From assembly GCA_021234155.1 (NCBI GenBank), contig JAJEKV010000004.1, positions 20,685,619-20,749,618 on the forward strand: a stretch of 64,000 bases of DNA, given 5' to 3'. A model generated the notes under the pieces. The model ran no database searches. It saw only the letters and a program-made list of their open reading frames with translations, and was not told the origin of the DNA. Each line of letters begins with the position of its first letter. The stretch's first letter is position 1. Positions 12,801-23,100 of the stretch are shown in pieces. This DNA is from Isoetes taiwanensis (lineage: Eukaryota > Streptophyta > Lycopodiopsida > Isoetales > Isoetaceae). The translations under genes were made by a program, and so were the position numbers.

Positions 12801-12860
12801 CCCTCGGAAACACTTCCTCCTTTTCTTCACTCTGAGTGTCGTTTTTTGGGGGAGTGTTAG
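9853..12860 (+). pseudogene. Second sense ORF of the retrotransposon, coiled-coil protein
   Basis: From ATG 9853 the frame is open to about 10300, then shifts by one and is open for 858 codons to TAG 12858-12860, whose stop lies inside the 3' LTR. The combined product would be about 1000 residues. The N-terminal part (FPTLQATAPRNPALF, FYNMVITAIRSNHHIDWPQ) resembles the plant retrotransposon-associated domain in Athila-type ORFs. Ser/Pro/Gln-rich sequence follows. At about 10740-11440 there is a long Ala/Gln/Leu/Glu heptad region, a strong coiled coil of about 230 residues. The Trp-rich C-terminal 450 residues have no domain I recognise. There is one frameshift only, far less damage than pol. 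Function unknown; a structural or env-position protein is possible. Confidence 0.7.
12848..12854 (+). other. Polypurine tract
   Basis: GGGGGAG after a T-run, directly abutting the 3' LTR at 12855: the expected plus-strand primer for reverse transcription. Confidence 0.75.
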
Positions 12861-13419
12861 TCATGTGCCTCCTGGTACGACAGACCAAGTCAAGTCCAAG
12901 GATCCACAACCAGGCACGGGTCAGTCGTCAAAGGCCACGCAGAAGACCAAGCAGACCATGCAGTCAAAGGCGCGCTTGCCCGTCAAAGGAGGGCTCGGAC
13001 AAATAATGACGTCCACCGCCCGCGTCAGCATCAGCGTGATTTCAGGCACTTCAAAAGGCACCGCCAGCATTCCTGCAAATCAGGCCTTCTTCCAGGAGTC
13101 GGCACCGAGATCAGTCAGAGTGTCTATATTGGGCCAAAGGCCATTGTACTATATATATGAGTAGAGCTAGCACATGAGTTTTAGATGAGTTTTGAGTCTT
13201 GTCTCACTTCTGTTTTCTCTCGATTGTGAGAGCTCATGTATCTTCATTGACATCAAGGAAGCTCATTATTGTGATCTCATTGTTCTTTTGTGTTTTCCCT
13301 TCTCTTTTCCTTGTTTTTCTTGCAAATCCCGCGTGACATAGCTCCCGGATTCTCCTGTTAGATCCAAGGGTCCTCACAGAGGCTGCCTTGCAGGAGTTCC
13401 CGAACCCAGACCCCAAACA
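12855..13419 (+). repeat. 3' LTR
   Basis: 565 bp, TGTTAGTC...CCCCAAACA, followed by TSD GTGTC at 13420-13424. It contains the same TATA block at 13150-13158. Confidence 0.93.
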
Positions 13420-13424
13420 GTGTC

Positions 13425-14037
13425 CATAAATCTATCAATGCAAGGTTGGTATCATCAGTGAGGGTTATTTTTCCAATACTTGATGTATTCAGAAATGCCG
13501 TCCAATGTGCTTTGCAATGAATCCACCTCTGCAAAAGGCTTAAGAGCTTTTGGTTGACCCCTAGGAATCTTAGGTATACCATTCTCATCTTCGTGCCATA
13601 TAGGTACTCCCTCATCTGACCTCCATTTATCATCTGAACGTCTCATCTTCCATTGCATTATTGGCTTATTTCCCATGACCCAGAAAGTGTACTGAAGAGA
13701 TCTAGATTGACGTTCCATATCAAGAGCATAACCTTCGATAAAAATTTTCCAATCAGGCACCTCTTGTATGATCAACCCAATAGGAGAAGGTGAAATGCAT
13801 TCACTAAGAACTTCCATTAGTCTAGGAAGATTGGTCACAGAAATTCACTCTTTCAAAGACACCCACAGCTGTCAAATAAGAGAGGAATGAGAACATATAC
13901 CTGTTTTTATTCTGTCTAGCACAATTGTCAAGTTGGAGGAGGAACTTTGGAGGTAGATCTTGAGGTTGGGGACGTAAACTTGAAGCACCAACATGTTCAG
14001 AAGCACCTGACTTCCTACGCCCTTTCCCTATGTGCTC
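13425..14037 (-). pseudogene. DUF7869-type protein, N-terminal part
   Basis: Minus-strand exon 14037-13901 (acceptor TATAG before it, donor GTATAT after it) ends with LQLDNCARQNKNR, the signature strand of the DUF7869 domain (usually LQLDNC-x-ENKN). The next block, about 13850-13425, contains LPRLMEVLSECISPSP, VPDWKIFIEGYALDM and W-x-MRRSDDKWRSDEG, matching the later part of the same domain. The expected GHTHEDxDQ segment between them is not seen, so an exon is missing or lost. The frame ends at stop codons near 13455, just before the retrotransposon. The rest of the gene is at 1284-1868. Anything upstream of 14037 has been replaced by other repeats. Confidence 0.62.
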
Positions 14038-14049
14038 CTATAACAGTGG

Positions 14050-15130
14050 AAGCATAAAGAATGTCAGCACTAACAACAACAATACATCTAACTATCTCGA
14101 AGGGTAGCACATCCATACATCCATAGATACAACATAGATATCAATATGCCATAAAACATGAGAGCTCCTACCCATACTCAGACTCGTAAGGAGGTAGATT
14201 GACTGCTAGGCTACGAGATAGAGTAGACCGAGGTATAAACGATGGCGGGGCTGGCTATAGACAATGGCTAGGGTTGACCACTCCATCCGCCCCTCTTTTG
14301 CATACTTTGCAGACTGGCTAGATCGGGCTCTGATGTGACTGTAGCCTGCCAAATACGCAGTCTCGAGGTATCACACTTCGAGGCTACTCTGGGCTGCATA
14401 TCCCCGGTTGGATGAGGCAGGAAGAGTTCCATCTCCTCTTCCCGAGGGCTAGTGGTTCCATGGGCAGCTAGAGAATCGTGGCGACACACGATTCTTCCCC
14501 AACTGAACCCCCCAAAATTAGGAGCCGGGCCAACACCTACAATTCCTAAGGACCAGGGCAGCACCATTGATCTAGAAAGTGTTGGACCCATGCCCGACCC
14601 ACACGAAGTGACCAGCTATAGACCTAGCTCGCTATGGGTCCCCAGTAGCCGCGCTTAGCAGGGACCCCAATCCATTTGCCACTATCCTCGATATGCAGTG
14701 CTTAGTCAATCCATAGTCCCCATAGCCGGGTGGGTTCTTATGCACAGGCCGCATATAACATGAACTAAGGGGTCTAGCTAGAAGCAATATCTAATAGTGG
14801 CTGCTAGGTCTCTACCCCCCTTCCCCATACAAGAGGAGCAAATATGATCAACGAACAATACATATCCACATAACATGATAATAATAATGAGAATAACATC
14901 TAACCTAATCACATGCATCTAACTTACAGTTAGGGTTCATATGATTAGGGTTCAAGGTCTACACTGAGGGTTCTAGAATGGCTCGAGTAGAGATACAAAA
15001 TGCTAACTCATCTAGAATTCTAACTTCCAGATGATCTACCAAGAACTCTATTCCAAATACCTGCTCCTGAAGAACTCATTCTTGCTTCATGGCCTTCAAG
15101 GTGTTCGAAGTAGCTCCCACTCCTACTAAT
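14050..15130. other. Unassigned, perhaps LTR or trailer of the chromovirus
   Basis: No coding signal. Relative to the chromovirus on the minus strand this lies just beyond the pol stop, where its 3' LTR should be, and the GC-richer block 14200-14820 looks like a plant gypsy LTR. I find no second LTR copy in the window and no TG...CA boundary, so this is a guess from position. Confidence 0.3.
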
Positions 15131-15134
15131 GCGC

Positions 15135-15654
15135 TCACGCTCTGGGGGCTGCTGTGCTATGCTGTGCCATAGCAAACGGTCCTCGAAACAGAGTTTCGAG
15201 CACGACAAGGTTCCCAGATTGTTGGAGCCAGAAAAATGACCTAGGGTTAGGGTATAAAGTCCAGGTATTATTCTCTAGGTCCTGCTTCAATACCCAAGTT
15301 GCGTCTTCCACGGGCAAGTGCTTCCACTTGATCAAATATTGGAGGAACTGGGACCTTCTTGTCTTCTTAAATGCTTTATCAAGAATTAACTCAGGCACTA
15401 TCACAATCTGCTCCTCCATCATTTCCAACAATTTTGGAGTCTCCAAGATCTCTTTTGGGTTTGGAGTGTGCCTCTTCAGTAGGCTTACGTGGAAGACTTT
15501 GTGGACTTTGAGATGGACTGGCAAATCGAGCTTGTAGGCTTGATTCCCTATTCACTAGGATCTTGAAAGGTCCCGCCCATCCTGGAGCAAGCTTCTTGCA
15601 ATTCCCAATTCGAAGCTTTGCTTGCTTTACCTTGATCTTCAAGCACACACTATC
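15135..15654 (-). pseudogene. Chromovirus pol C-terminus with chromodomain
   Basis: Downstream piece of a minus-strand gypsy polyprotein; the upstream piece is at 24092-26030. After the insertion point the frame reads DSVCLKIKVKQAKL and KLAPGWAGPFKIL, then shifts to VHKVFHVSLLKRH, and ends in a chromodomain (FLQYLIKWKHLPVEDATWV) with the aromatic and acidic residues expected for reader domains that direct chromovirus integration. Frame changes near 15520 mark it as decayed. The chromodomain assigns the element to the chromovirus clade, unlike the element at 1874-13419. Confidence 0.85.
15651..15654. repeat. TATC target-site duplication, left copy
   Basis: TATC directly precedes the left inverted end at 15655 and recurs at 24092-24095 after the right end. 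With one copy and no element, the chromovirus frame reads F-Q-V-E-D-S-V-C-L-K-I without a break, which independently supports the boundary. Confidence 0.9.
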
Positions 15655-16127
15655 AACAAGATTGCGTATTAAACGGGAGCAAATCATTGAAACGAGAGCA
15701 AAAGGAATATTCCGCAAAGATTCCCTTTTTTTTTACGAAAAAGGGGATAAAATGAGGTTAAAAAAAAAAAAGATGCATGAAATTCTATTTTGACCCCCCC
15801 CGAAATGACTAAATTTTTTTTGCAACGAAGGAATTGACTTTTTTAAAGTGTCACTTTTCTTAGCAAAAAGAATGTTCTTAAAGTATGTTTTAAGAGAGAA
15901 ACTCTAATTTCAGAGGATAAAATATTTAACAAAAAATTGAAGTAAGTCTGTAATTGAAACTGTAGTATTCTCAAAATTTGAAGATAGAATCTTCATATTC
16001 ACATCAAAATTTACAGTCTTTTTCTAAGACTCAGTTATGTGCAAAAGTGTGAGGAGTGATGAGAGAGGGATCGGGGCGTCCTCATGTTCATTTATGCCAT
16101 CGTCATCACCTTCACTTCTTTCCTTTG

Positions 16128-19100
16128 TCACTTTCGAGGAAGTGCTTGAGTTATCTTCCTCATCACACTATCAACAGACGGTGAAGCATTGTCACCACCT
16201 TCTTCATCATCTTCTTCATAATTACAAGCTTTTTTAAGCAAATTGATAGTCTTCTGGCGTAGACGATTGTCAGATTTCAATTTAAAATCATAGCACAATA
16301 TAGTCACGTCATTAAGGTTCAGCTCGTCCCTACAACCCACCTTCTTGGACTTTCTCCCTTTTCCTTGGCTTCTCATTTCTAACTCATATCTACCTTCAAA
16401 AGCATTTTCTGAGCGTGTTGCAAGCCAATGAATCTTGAGTTTAGTGACTAAGCCTTCCTCCTTGACCGTGTGTCAAGCACTTTTTGCTATCGAACGGTCG
16501 ACCTTTGTCATCCTCCTCAGTCGGAAGAGCAATTAGCATACCTTTGGTAATTTCTGTGATATTACCTTGGGGCTCATTCCTGCGTCTTGGTCCGAGGTAC
16601 ATGACTCGGTCCTCCTCGTCTTCTACTTCAGGTGCAAATGTAGCACTGCTTGGACTTGCTTGGTGCTGGGGTTGATGGAAGGTGTTAGGCCATTGAAATG
16701 GTTCTTGCAACTGTCTTAGAGCTATGTTTTGTACAACAATTTTCTGTTCGAGAAAGAAATTACTCCACCACATCCGATCTTCTTCTAAGAAGTACTTAAA
16801 GCCTGAGGAAATTCCATTTTCAATGGCTTTTAAGGATGACTCTGGGGTACTTTTCTTCTGCTTGGACTCCTTAGGATTTTTGAGAGGAAGTTGCTCAGTA
16901 AGGCACGTTCTATGAAGGAAGTGTCTGGAATATATTTAAGGAAGCGTAATCCCTCTGGCGGACTCCAGTCCTTAGTTGTGGTATACTTCTTCCCCTGTAA
17001 GAAGCTTTGGCCATCCTTCAAGTAGAACTTGATATGATGTTGAAAGGTGAGATCATTCAACTTGTTCACAGCTTGTTCTCTGTTTGAACGTTGAGAGAAA
17101 ACAAACTCTCGAAATCAGCGGGTCTCTTTAAGAAGATCGACCCTTTGGAGTAGGAGTGTAAGAATCTTCAATAATTCGAACTAAAGAAGGAAGACAGAAA
17201 GCCTTCTTCCTTCTAAAGGCGCCTGAAAATCTCTTTGAACATTTGGTCAATCGATCATGAGTGTGGCCTACAAGTAAGAAACCGAGCTTCACTTTTCTAA
17301 AGATCCCTAGCTCCACTAACATGGCACGATGACATAAAGAGTGTTTGATTCTTGTTCTCCCTTGTAGTATTGTCAAGTTGCAGATAAAGCACTGGTGGTA
17401 ATTGCTCTTGCTCGCACAGGACCTTGTTAAGAATTGTAATTGTGAGGTTGGGGTCACCATGCAAGTTTGGATACGTCAAAAAAACTTTGCACCTTAGACT
17501 TCCTTTGAAGACCATAGCTCCTACAAGGTGGACCTTAACAAAACATTCCTCTGGCACATCTTTAGGAATGTTCAAGAAATGTGGTAGAGTTGTTTTTTTT
17601 TGGTCCATTCCATCAATCACAACAGACATGTATTGCAGAGTGGACGTTCAAGAGCTTTTTTTCTATGCTTGGCAAGCTTTCTTCTCTCTCACGCTTGTTT
17701 GTTCACGATATGTCGGCAAGGTTCTGTTGCACAATATCTGTAGAAGAAATCAGGTCAAAGCATTTTCTCTAAAACAAGTGAGAGATTGGAGAACATGAAC
17801 TTACTTCTTTCGACCTCTGTCTTTGCAGTTTCTCGTTGACTCTTTAATTCTGCACACCTCGAGCAAACAGACATTCTATGTTTTCTAGGAATTTTCACAA
17901 GACCGAATTCACTTTTCCACAGTCTGGTGAAGTGTGAGTAAGAGATGTGCTGAAGCTGAGTGCAAGTCTCTTTGTACTCATTAAAAACATCTTTTTGGTG
18001 ATGTTATCGGTTAAATGATACATGTTCTTTGTTAGGTAGCTTCTCACATGTTTCTCTAAAATATTTCTCCATCCAGGACCAAAGCCGGCAAGGGCATGCA
18101 TGGTTACAACTCTTCTTGGTCCACAATGATCATCGATTCTTTGGATTTTTGTCCGATCTTTTGTGTATTCTAGACATTCTTGTGGACCCTAAAGCGGTGG
18201 ACAACCATAAAACATTTCGGCAAACTTCTTGACGGTTAATGTAGTGCAAGAAGGTGTTGCGGTCTGGTCTTACATACATGATAAGCTAAGTAGGCATTAC
18301 GGTGCGCCAATGTCATGGAACTCAGTAGTTGTCTCTAAGCGCTTTCGTAATTTAGCCATGTTAAGTCTGTTGATGCAACCCAATGAGCAGCATTTAGTTC
18401 TCAAAAGTCTCCTCATTTTCTGTTCATCCATAAGATTTCTTCTTCTTGCAGAGGAGCAAGCCCTCAAACCAAAATCCACCTTGAATTTCTTTGAAGATTG
18501 GCTTGAGAACATGTAATCTCTTTGTTCCTCGTTGGTGTCTTCATCTTCTGATGAAACTTCTACTCTGGGGGTGACTTCCTCTGTCCTGAGTGGTGTGCTT
18601 GTAGAGGAAAACAGACCACGTGAAGTTGTTCCCGGAATAGGCGGGGGTACAGTGTTAAAGGGTGGTGATGGCCCATAAGAGGTTGTGGCATCAGCTGTTC
18701 TTGTACCATCTTGAAAAGGAGTTCTTGCAAACATCTCCTTTAGAGCGGACTGGAATTCTGCAAATCCATGTGTCACAACCGTTGTTGTGTGAAGAGGAGT
18801 GCATGCTGGAGCTTCGTCCTCATTTGTAGTGAAGTCCTGGTGAGAGAAATTGTAGTGAATCTCACAGTCTTCTGTGTTTTCTGTGTTCCATGTATGTTTG
18901 CAAGGAAGGAGGCTTAAACTACAAAAGGGGGTAGCTTGTTCTTGAGCACCCTTTGTTGTGGAGCTTCTCGCAGTCAGGGGATGGAACAAAGGGTGGTGGC
19001 AGCCCGCTCCGAACTAGTGGTGATTCTTTGGAAGGAGATGCCGGTGTCTTTGTCTCTGAGGACTTGGTGGACGGTTGGAAGGGTGGTGGAAGTCATTACG

Positions 19101-19267
19101 TCTTTGGACTCGGTGTGTCTTCGGAGAAGCAAGAACGATGAAGCGAGAGGTAGGAGTCGGAGAATTCGGTCTTGGAAGAAGCGGCGTTGGTCCCAAGCGT
19201 GTCCTCGAGAACGAGACGAGCTTGTGACAACGAAAGGTGGTGGAAGTTTGTTGTGGCGGTTTGTCAT
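16128..19267 (-). pseudogene. DUF7869-type protein, possible transposase
   Basis: Minus-strand gene of about 3.1 kb starting near ATG 19267. Pieces in order: a Ser/Pro-rich N-terminus (18974-19267 and 18520-18989); a Cys-containing block RRLLRTKCCSLGCINRL (about 18340-18440); MHALAGFGPGWRNILEKHV (about 18030-18100), matching the usual C-x3-A-x-L-x-G segment; YLQLDNTTRENKN (about 17345-17400); then LVELGIFRKVKLGFLLVGHTH one frame over, and IDQMF in yet another frame near 17240. The order LQLDN-ENKN, KV-LGFL-VGHTH, IDQMF is diagnostic of DUF7869. KFYLKDGQSFLQGKKY (about 16990) and an acidic tail follow. Several frameshifts break the core. Function unproven; the domain is widespread on eukaryotic mobile DNA. 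Confidence 0.7.
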
Positions 19268-19269
19268 CT

Positions 19270-19652
19270 TAAGAACGCAAAGCGATTGTAGAGTTTAGAT
19301 AATGTTTCTCTCTGCGCAGAGCTTTTCTTATTCCGAATACAAGCCCGCCTACTAAAAGTAGAACTTCCCGCAACAATTAAGCGAAAGGCAAACTAAAAGC
19401 TATTCCCGAATACACTAGAGCGTAAGCAAGTAAGGCCAAAGCGTATTCCACTTCACATAGAAAACGCGAGCAAGGCGGAATGGACACCTTTAAAAGGAAA
19501 TTTTGGCGCCGGTTGCGTATTCAGTCTCACGAGCTGAAGTCGCCAAATTGTCTGCTCGAATATAATATTCAGAGTCAGATTCGATACTCATAGAGAAAAC
19601 ATGGAGAGGTGAGTAAGAAAGTACAAGGTACAATCATTTGTGTGTCTGTTTC
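19270..19652. promoter_or_regulatory. Divergent promoter region with degenerate palindromes
   Basis: Lies between the two divergent gene sets. It holds weakened versions of the GTATTCCGGAATAC motif: TATTCCGAATACAAG near 19329, TATTCCCGAATACAC near 19403, GCGTATTCCACTTC near 19441 and GCGTATTCAGTCTC near 19515. No clear TATA box on either strand. Confidence 0.45.
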
Positions 19653-19955
19653 TTATTCCGGAATACACTTACGCCTTCCCTCGAAGGCGAAAGTGTATTC
19701 CGGAATACACATTCGTCTTCCCTCGAAGGCGAAAGTGTATTCTGACTTTCGCCTTCGAGGGAAGGCAAATGTGTATTCCGGAATACACTTTCGCCTTCGA
19801 GGGAAGGCGTAAGTGTATTCCGGAATACACTTTCGCCTTCGAGAGAAGGCGAAAGTGTATTCCGGAATACACTTCGCCTTGGAGGAAAGGCGAAAGTGTA
19901 TTCCGGAATACACGTTCGCCTTCCCTCAAAGGCGAAAGTGTATTCCGGAATACAC
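19653..19955. repeat. 42-bp-phased palindrome array
   Basis: GTGTATTCCGGAATACAC, an 18-bp perfect palindrome, occurs at 19693, 19771, 19813, 19855, 19896 and 19938, with a truncated copy near 19653 and a half-site at 19735. Steps are 42, 36-42, 42, 42, 41 and 42 bp. The spacers are themselves imperfect palindromes (TTCGCCTTC...GAAGGCGAA). It sits between the divergent gene starts, about 400 bp from the leftward ATG. The regular spacing of about four helical turns would place every site on the same DNA face, as in arrays bound by a repeated protein. Open frames through it on both strands come from the repeat, not from genes. Confidence 0.92.
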
Positions 19956-20187
19956 ATTCGTGTTCTTTTGTTTTGTAAGTTTGTTTTTCCGTGATTTTTG
20001 TAGTGACTTTAGGTGTTTTTTCTGCTTTTAAAACTTGTTTAGACCTGTTTTTTTGTCAAGATTGCAGTGTTGTTTTGGCATTTTGGTCCTCTTTTTGCCC
20101 TTGTTTTTTCCTTTTCGCAAGACATTTTGTATTCTGGAATAGTTTTTTGCCACTGCTTTCTCTAACAAGATCGTCTTTACACACAAT

Positions 20188-23100
20188 TTGCACAGACAAG
20201 AAGGCAGCAAGAAACAACACAAGAGGACCGTTAAAATCCCAACGAAACCGCACCCACAGAGAAGGGTTGAGGAGACATCTGCGCCTGCCATCTACGAAAA
20301 CTTTCAAACTCAATGGTTTTTTACAAGGGGTACTTCTGGAAAGTACAGCACACTTACTTTCCTACATGTCTGTCGGAGTGCTGGAGCAAAAAGGTACGAT
20401 GAGAGGGAATTTGTTTGCATGGGCACCATCCAGTCCGTGAGTGAAGTAGCTGGGGAGTCCGGCCAGCGAGGGAGACTGTCTTTTCAGACATCCCAAGGCT
20501 TTATTCATGTTGATGAATCCTATTTTAGAGTGGTGAAAGTAAATCCTCGTCCTCTGTACAAGTATGTTGCTCACTACATCAGCAAGAGGTCGCTCAGTGC
20601 CATCATCAACTATGTTCGAAGCACAACGAGCGAAGACTTCCCCTACAAATGAGTCCGGAGCCCGAGGAAGAGGATGAGCAACCGAGCCCGGAAAGTTCCT
20701 CATCACAACTGGGAGTCCATCACGGTCCGTGAAAGGCCACCGCCACCACCACCACCAAAGAAGCGGCCAAAGGGACACAATTGCTCGCTAAAGAGCCTAA
20801 AAAAAAAGCACGGCCTTAATTGCGGCGAGAGGATATTTCCGAGGAACCTAAGAAGAAGAAGGGGAAGGGTAAAGCACCTGGTGTTGCTATAAAGGAAAAA
20901 AAAGTTGACAAGACAGCTGAAAAGATGGAAGAGATTAACCTGCACAAGTTTGTGCAAGGTGTAATTTATTTGCCAGTCACTTCAATGAAGCTTCCACCGA
21001 AAAATGAAGCTGGTGAAAGGCCACTTCAGGTTCGCAAAATTTATGCCGATCACTTAAGGAACCTGAAAGACAGAATAAGGAGCAATCCAAATGCTCATGT
21101 GGCCCCAATAGTTGTCCTTGTTGACAGGGAAGAGTGCAAAACCCCCCAGGACTATGACAGAGAAAACGCAGAGACCTACACTCACTACGTCTTGGGAGGC
21201 AATCACAGCTTTAAGGCAAGAAGGCAACTTTATAAAGAGAAGAAGAACCCGAGGTACCTCTCCGTCCTCTGCGCTGTTTACTGTGGTCTTACCGATGAAG
21301 AAGCGAAAATCGTTGCCAACACCCACAATGCTGACAACGAATATAAACTAAAGATGAGCTTCGTCGACAAGATCCGGTTCATGCACAGGGAGTACGTAAT
21401 ATTCAAGGAAAAGTACGGTGAGGACCTGAAGAAGCCAGCATTTTCCTTGGAGCTTAAGGAGGCGTGTGCTATTGAATCTTTGCTCGAAATATGACGAGGC
21501 CAACAAAAGGCAGTCTCTCATTGGCCACGACAACTGGTTCCAGTTAGCTTTTAGAGATGGCAAGGTAAGCACAAAATGTATTCCAGAATAGCAAATCAAC
21601 TATTTAACGTGAATCTTCTTGAACAGATTTGGGAACTCCAGGACCAGATATTTACAATGTTCGAGCGAGGGGAGTTAAAGAGCAAGGGAAAGGAGACGAC
21701 TAGAAAAAAAGCTCGAGACGCACCCTAAAAAAGAAATGACCATTACCGCGGCGGAAATGGGGCTTCTCCACACGGAGCTTCTCGAGCAGCTTCTCCAAAA
21801 AGTTGTTGATAAGGAGTTTAGCCTAGAAGAAATGTCAAAGGAATTACAAAAGTAAGTTCTCTGACACAAACATTAGTTATTGCATGTTAGATTCCCAAAA
21901 ACATCGGCGTGGCTAGTGTATTCCAGAATACACATGCCTTTCTTTACACGGGCAATGTGTATTCCGGAATACACATTGCTTGTCTCTAGAAAGGCATTGT
22001 GTATTCCGGAATACACATTGCCCGTGTGAAGGAAGGCATGTGTATTCCGGAATACACATTGCTCCTCTGAATGTTGGCCTGTGTATTCTGGAATACGCAT
22101 GCGTTCCTTTAGAGAAGCAATGTGTTTGTCCTGTAGTAGAACTATTTTCTGCATATTGTTTCGAGGTAGCATCACAAGTTAACCGGTTTGTATTCCAGAA
22201 TACAATTAGCTTGACTTGTATTTGTTTTTCTTTTACGTTGCCTTCATTCTTTCGTTTAAACTCATTGTTTCCTTAACGTCTTGCAGCCAAAAAAACGTCA
22301 TAACATGTCAAACATGTTTGATGGAGCAGCTAAACGTCGACACATGGGAAAGGTGCAAGGAACTCTACCCAATTGCCACATCCGATTTGGCGCATTGTCC
22401 AATATTCACCAAATTTTGAGGGCTGGGTAATTACACTTAGAATTCCTTCTCTCCGCACAAACGATCTCTTGACAGTTGTTGTTTTGTTTTTCTTAGAGCA
22501 AAAAGAAAAATAAAGACCTACCCGAGGGCTTTATGAATTTGGTTAGAACAGCACGGGAAGAGAGGTCGTTAGCTGAAAGAAGAACTGTTGAGCCAGAACC
22601 ATCCGACTACGAGAGATTCTGCATGTTTGATCAAAACAATTTATATTCAATCATTCATGGTGATTGCACGAACCTTGTCGGAACGGTTAAGCCACAGGAC
22701 TTTACTTTGGTTATTGCTGATCTTCCCTATGGGTTTAAGCTTAAAGGCGGCAGAATCTGACGACCAGCCCTTCAAATTTTCAGAGTTTAATGCTTTTATT
22801 GAAGGAATTAAGCAGATCTCAACGGCCAAACATTGGCGTTTAGTTACGTTCCATTCGAGCATGCAGTCTGGCTTGGTGGAATCAGCTTTCAAAAATCACT
22901 TTGGTTCTCGATTCAGGCGGGGATATGAAAACCTTTGCGGTAAGTCTTATTCGAATACAATTACTTTTCTCTTTAATTACGTAGTGTGTATTTAGAATAG
23001 TATTTCCGTTTACGGTTTTGAAGTGTTTTCTTGTTTTTGCTAATATCACTTTATATGCTTCACTAGGTACAAAAGCGAACATCAACTACCATGGTGGAGG

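Larger units (their letters stand above)
1874..13419 (+). mobile_element. Tat/Athila-like Ty3/gypsy LTR retrotransposon
   Basis: Complete 11,546-bp element with TG...CA LTRs, a perfect 5-bp TSD and a purine tract GGGGGAG at 12848-12854 against the 3' LTR. Order along the plus strand: LTR, gag with three zinc knuckles, protease, RT, RNase H, integrase, antisense ORF, a long second sense ORF, LTR. No chromodomain follows the integrase. Length, an antisense ORF after pol and an extra ORF before the 3' LTR match the Tat/Athila branch of plant gypsy elements. I see no standard TGG primer-binding site after the 5' LTR; the next bases are CTGTCGCCGCCATC. The LTRs differ by several substitutions and small indels, and gag-pol carries four stops and about five frameshifts, so it is neither very recent nor autonomous. 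Confidence 0.93.

Noticed and set aside
19653-19955. CRISPR-like look (regular repeats and spacers)
   Set aside because: Repeats are full palindromes, spacers are near-identical palindromes, no Cas genes, and the locus is in spliced nuclear DNA.
19609-20031. Several overlapping ORFs of 67-112 codons on both strands with repeating YSGIHFRL/CIPEYTFAF
   Set aside because: They are translations of the 42-bp palindrome array, open in many frames because the repeat unit is divisible by three and lacks stops.
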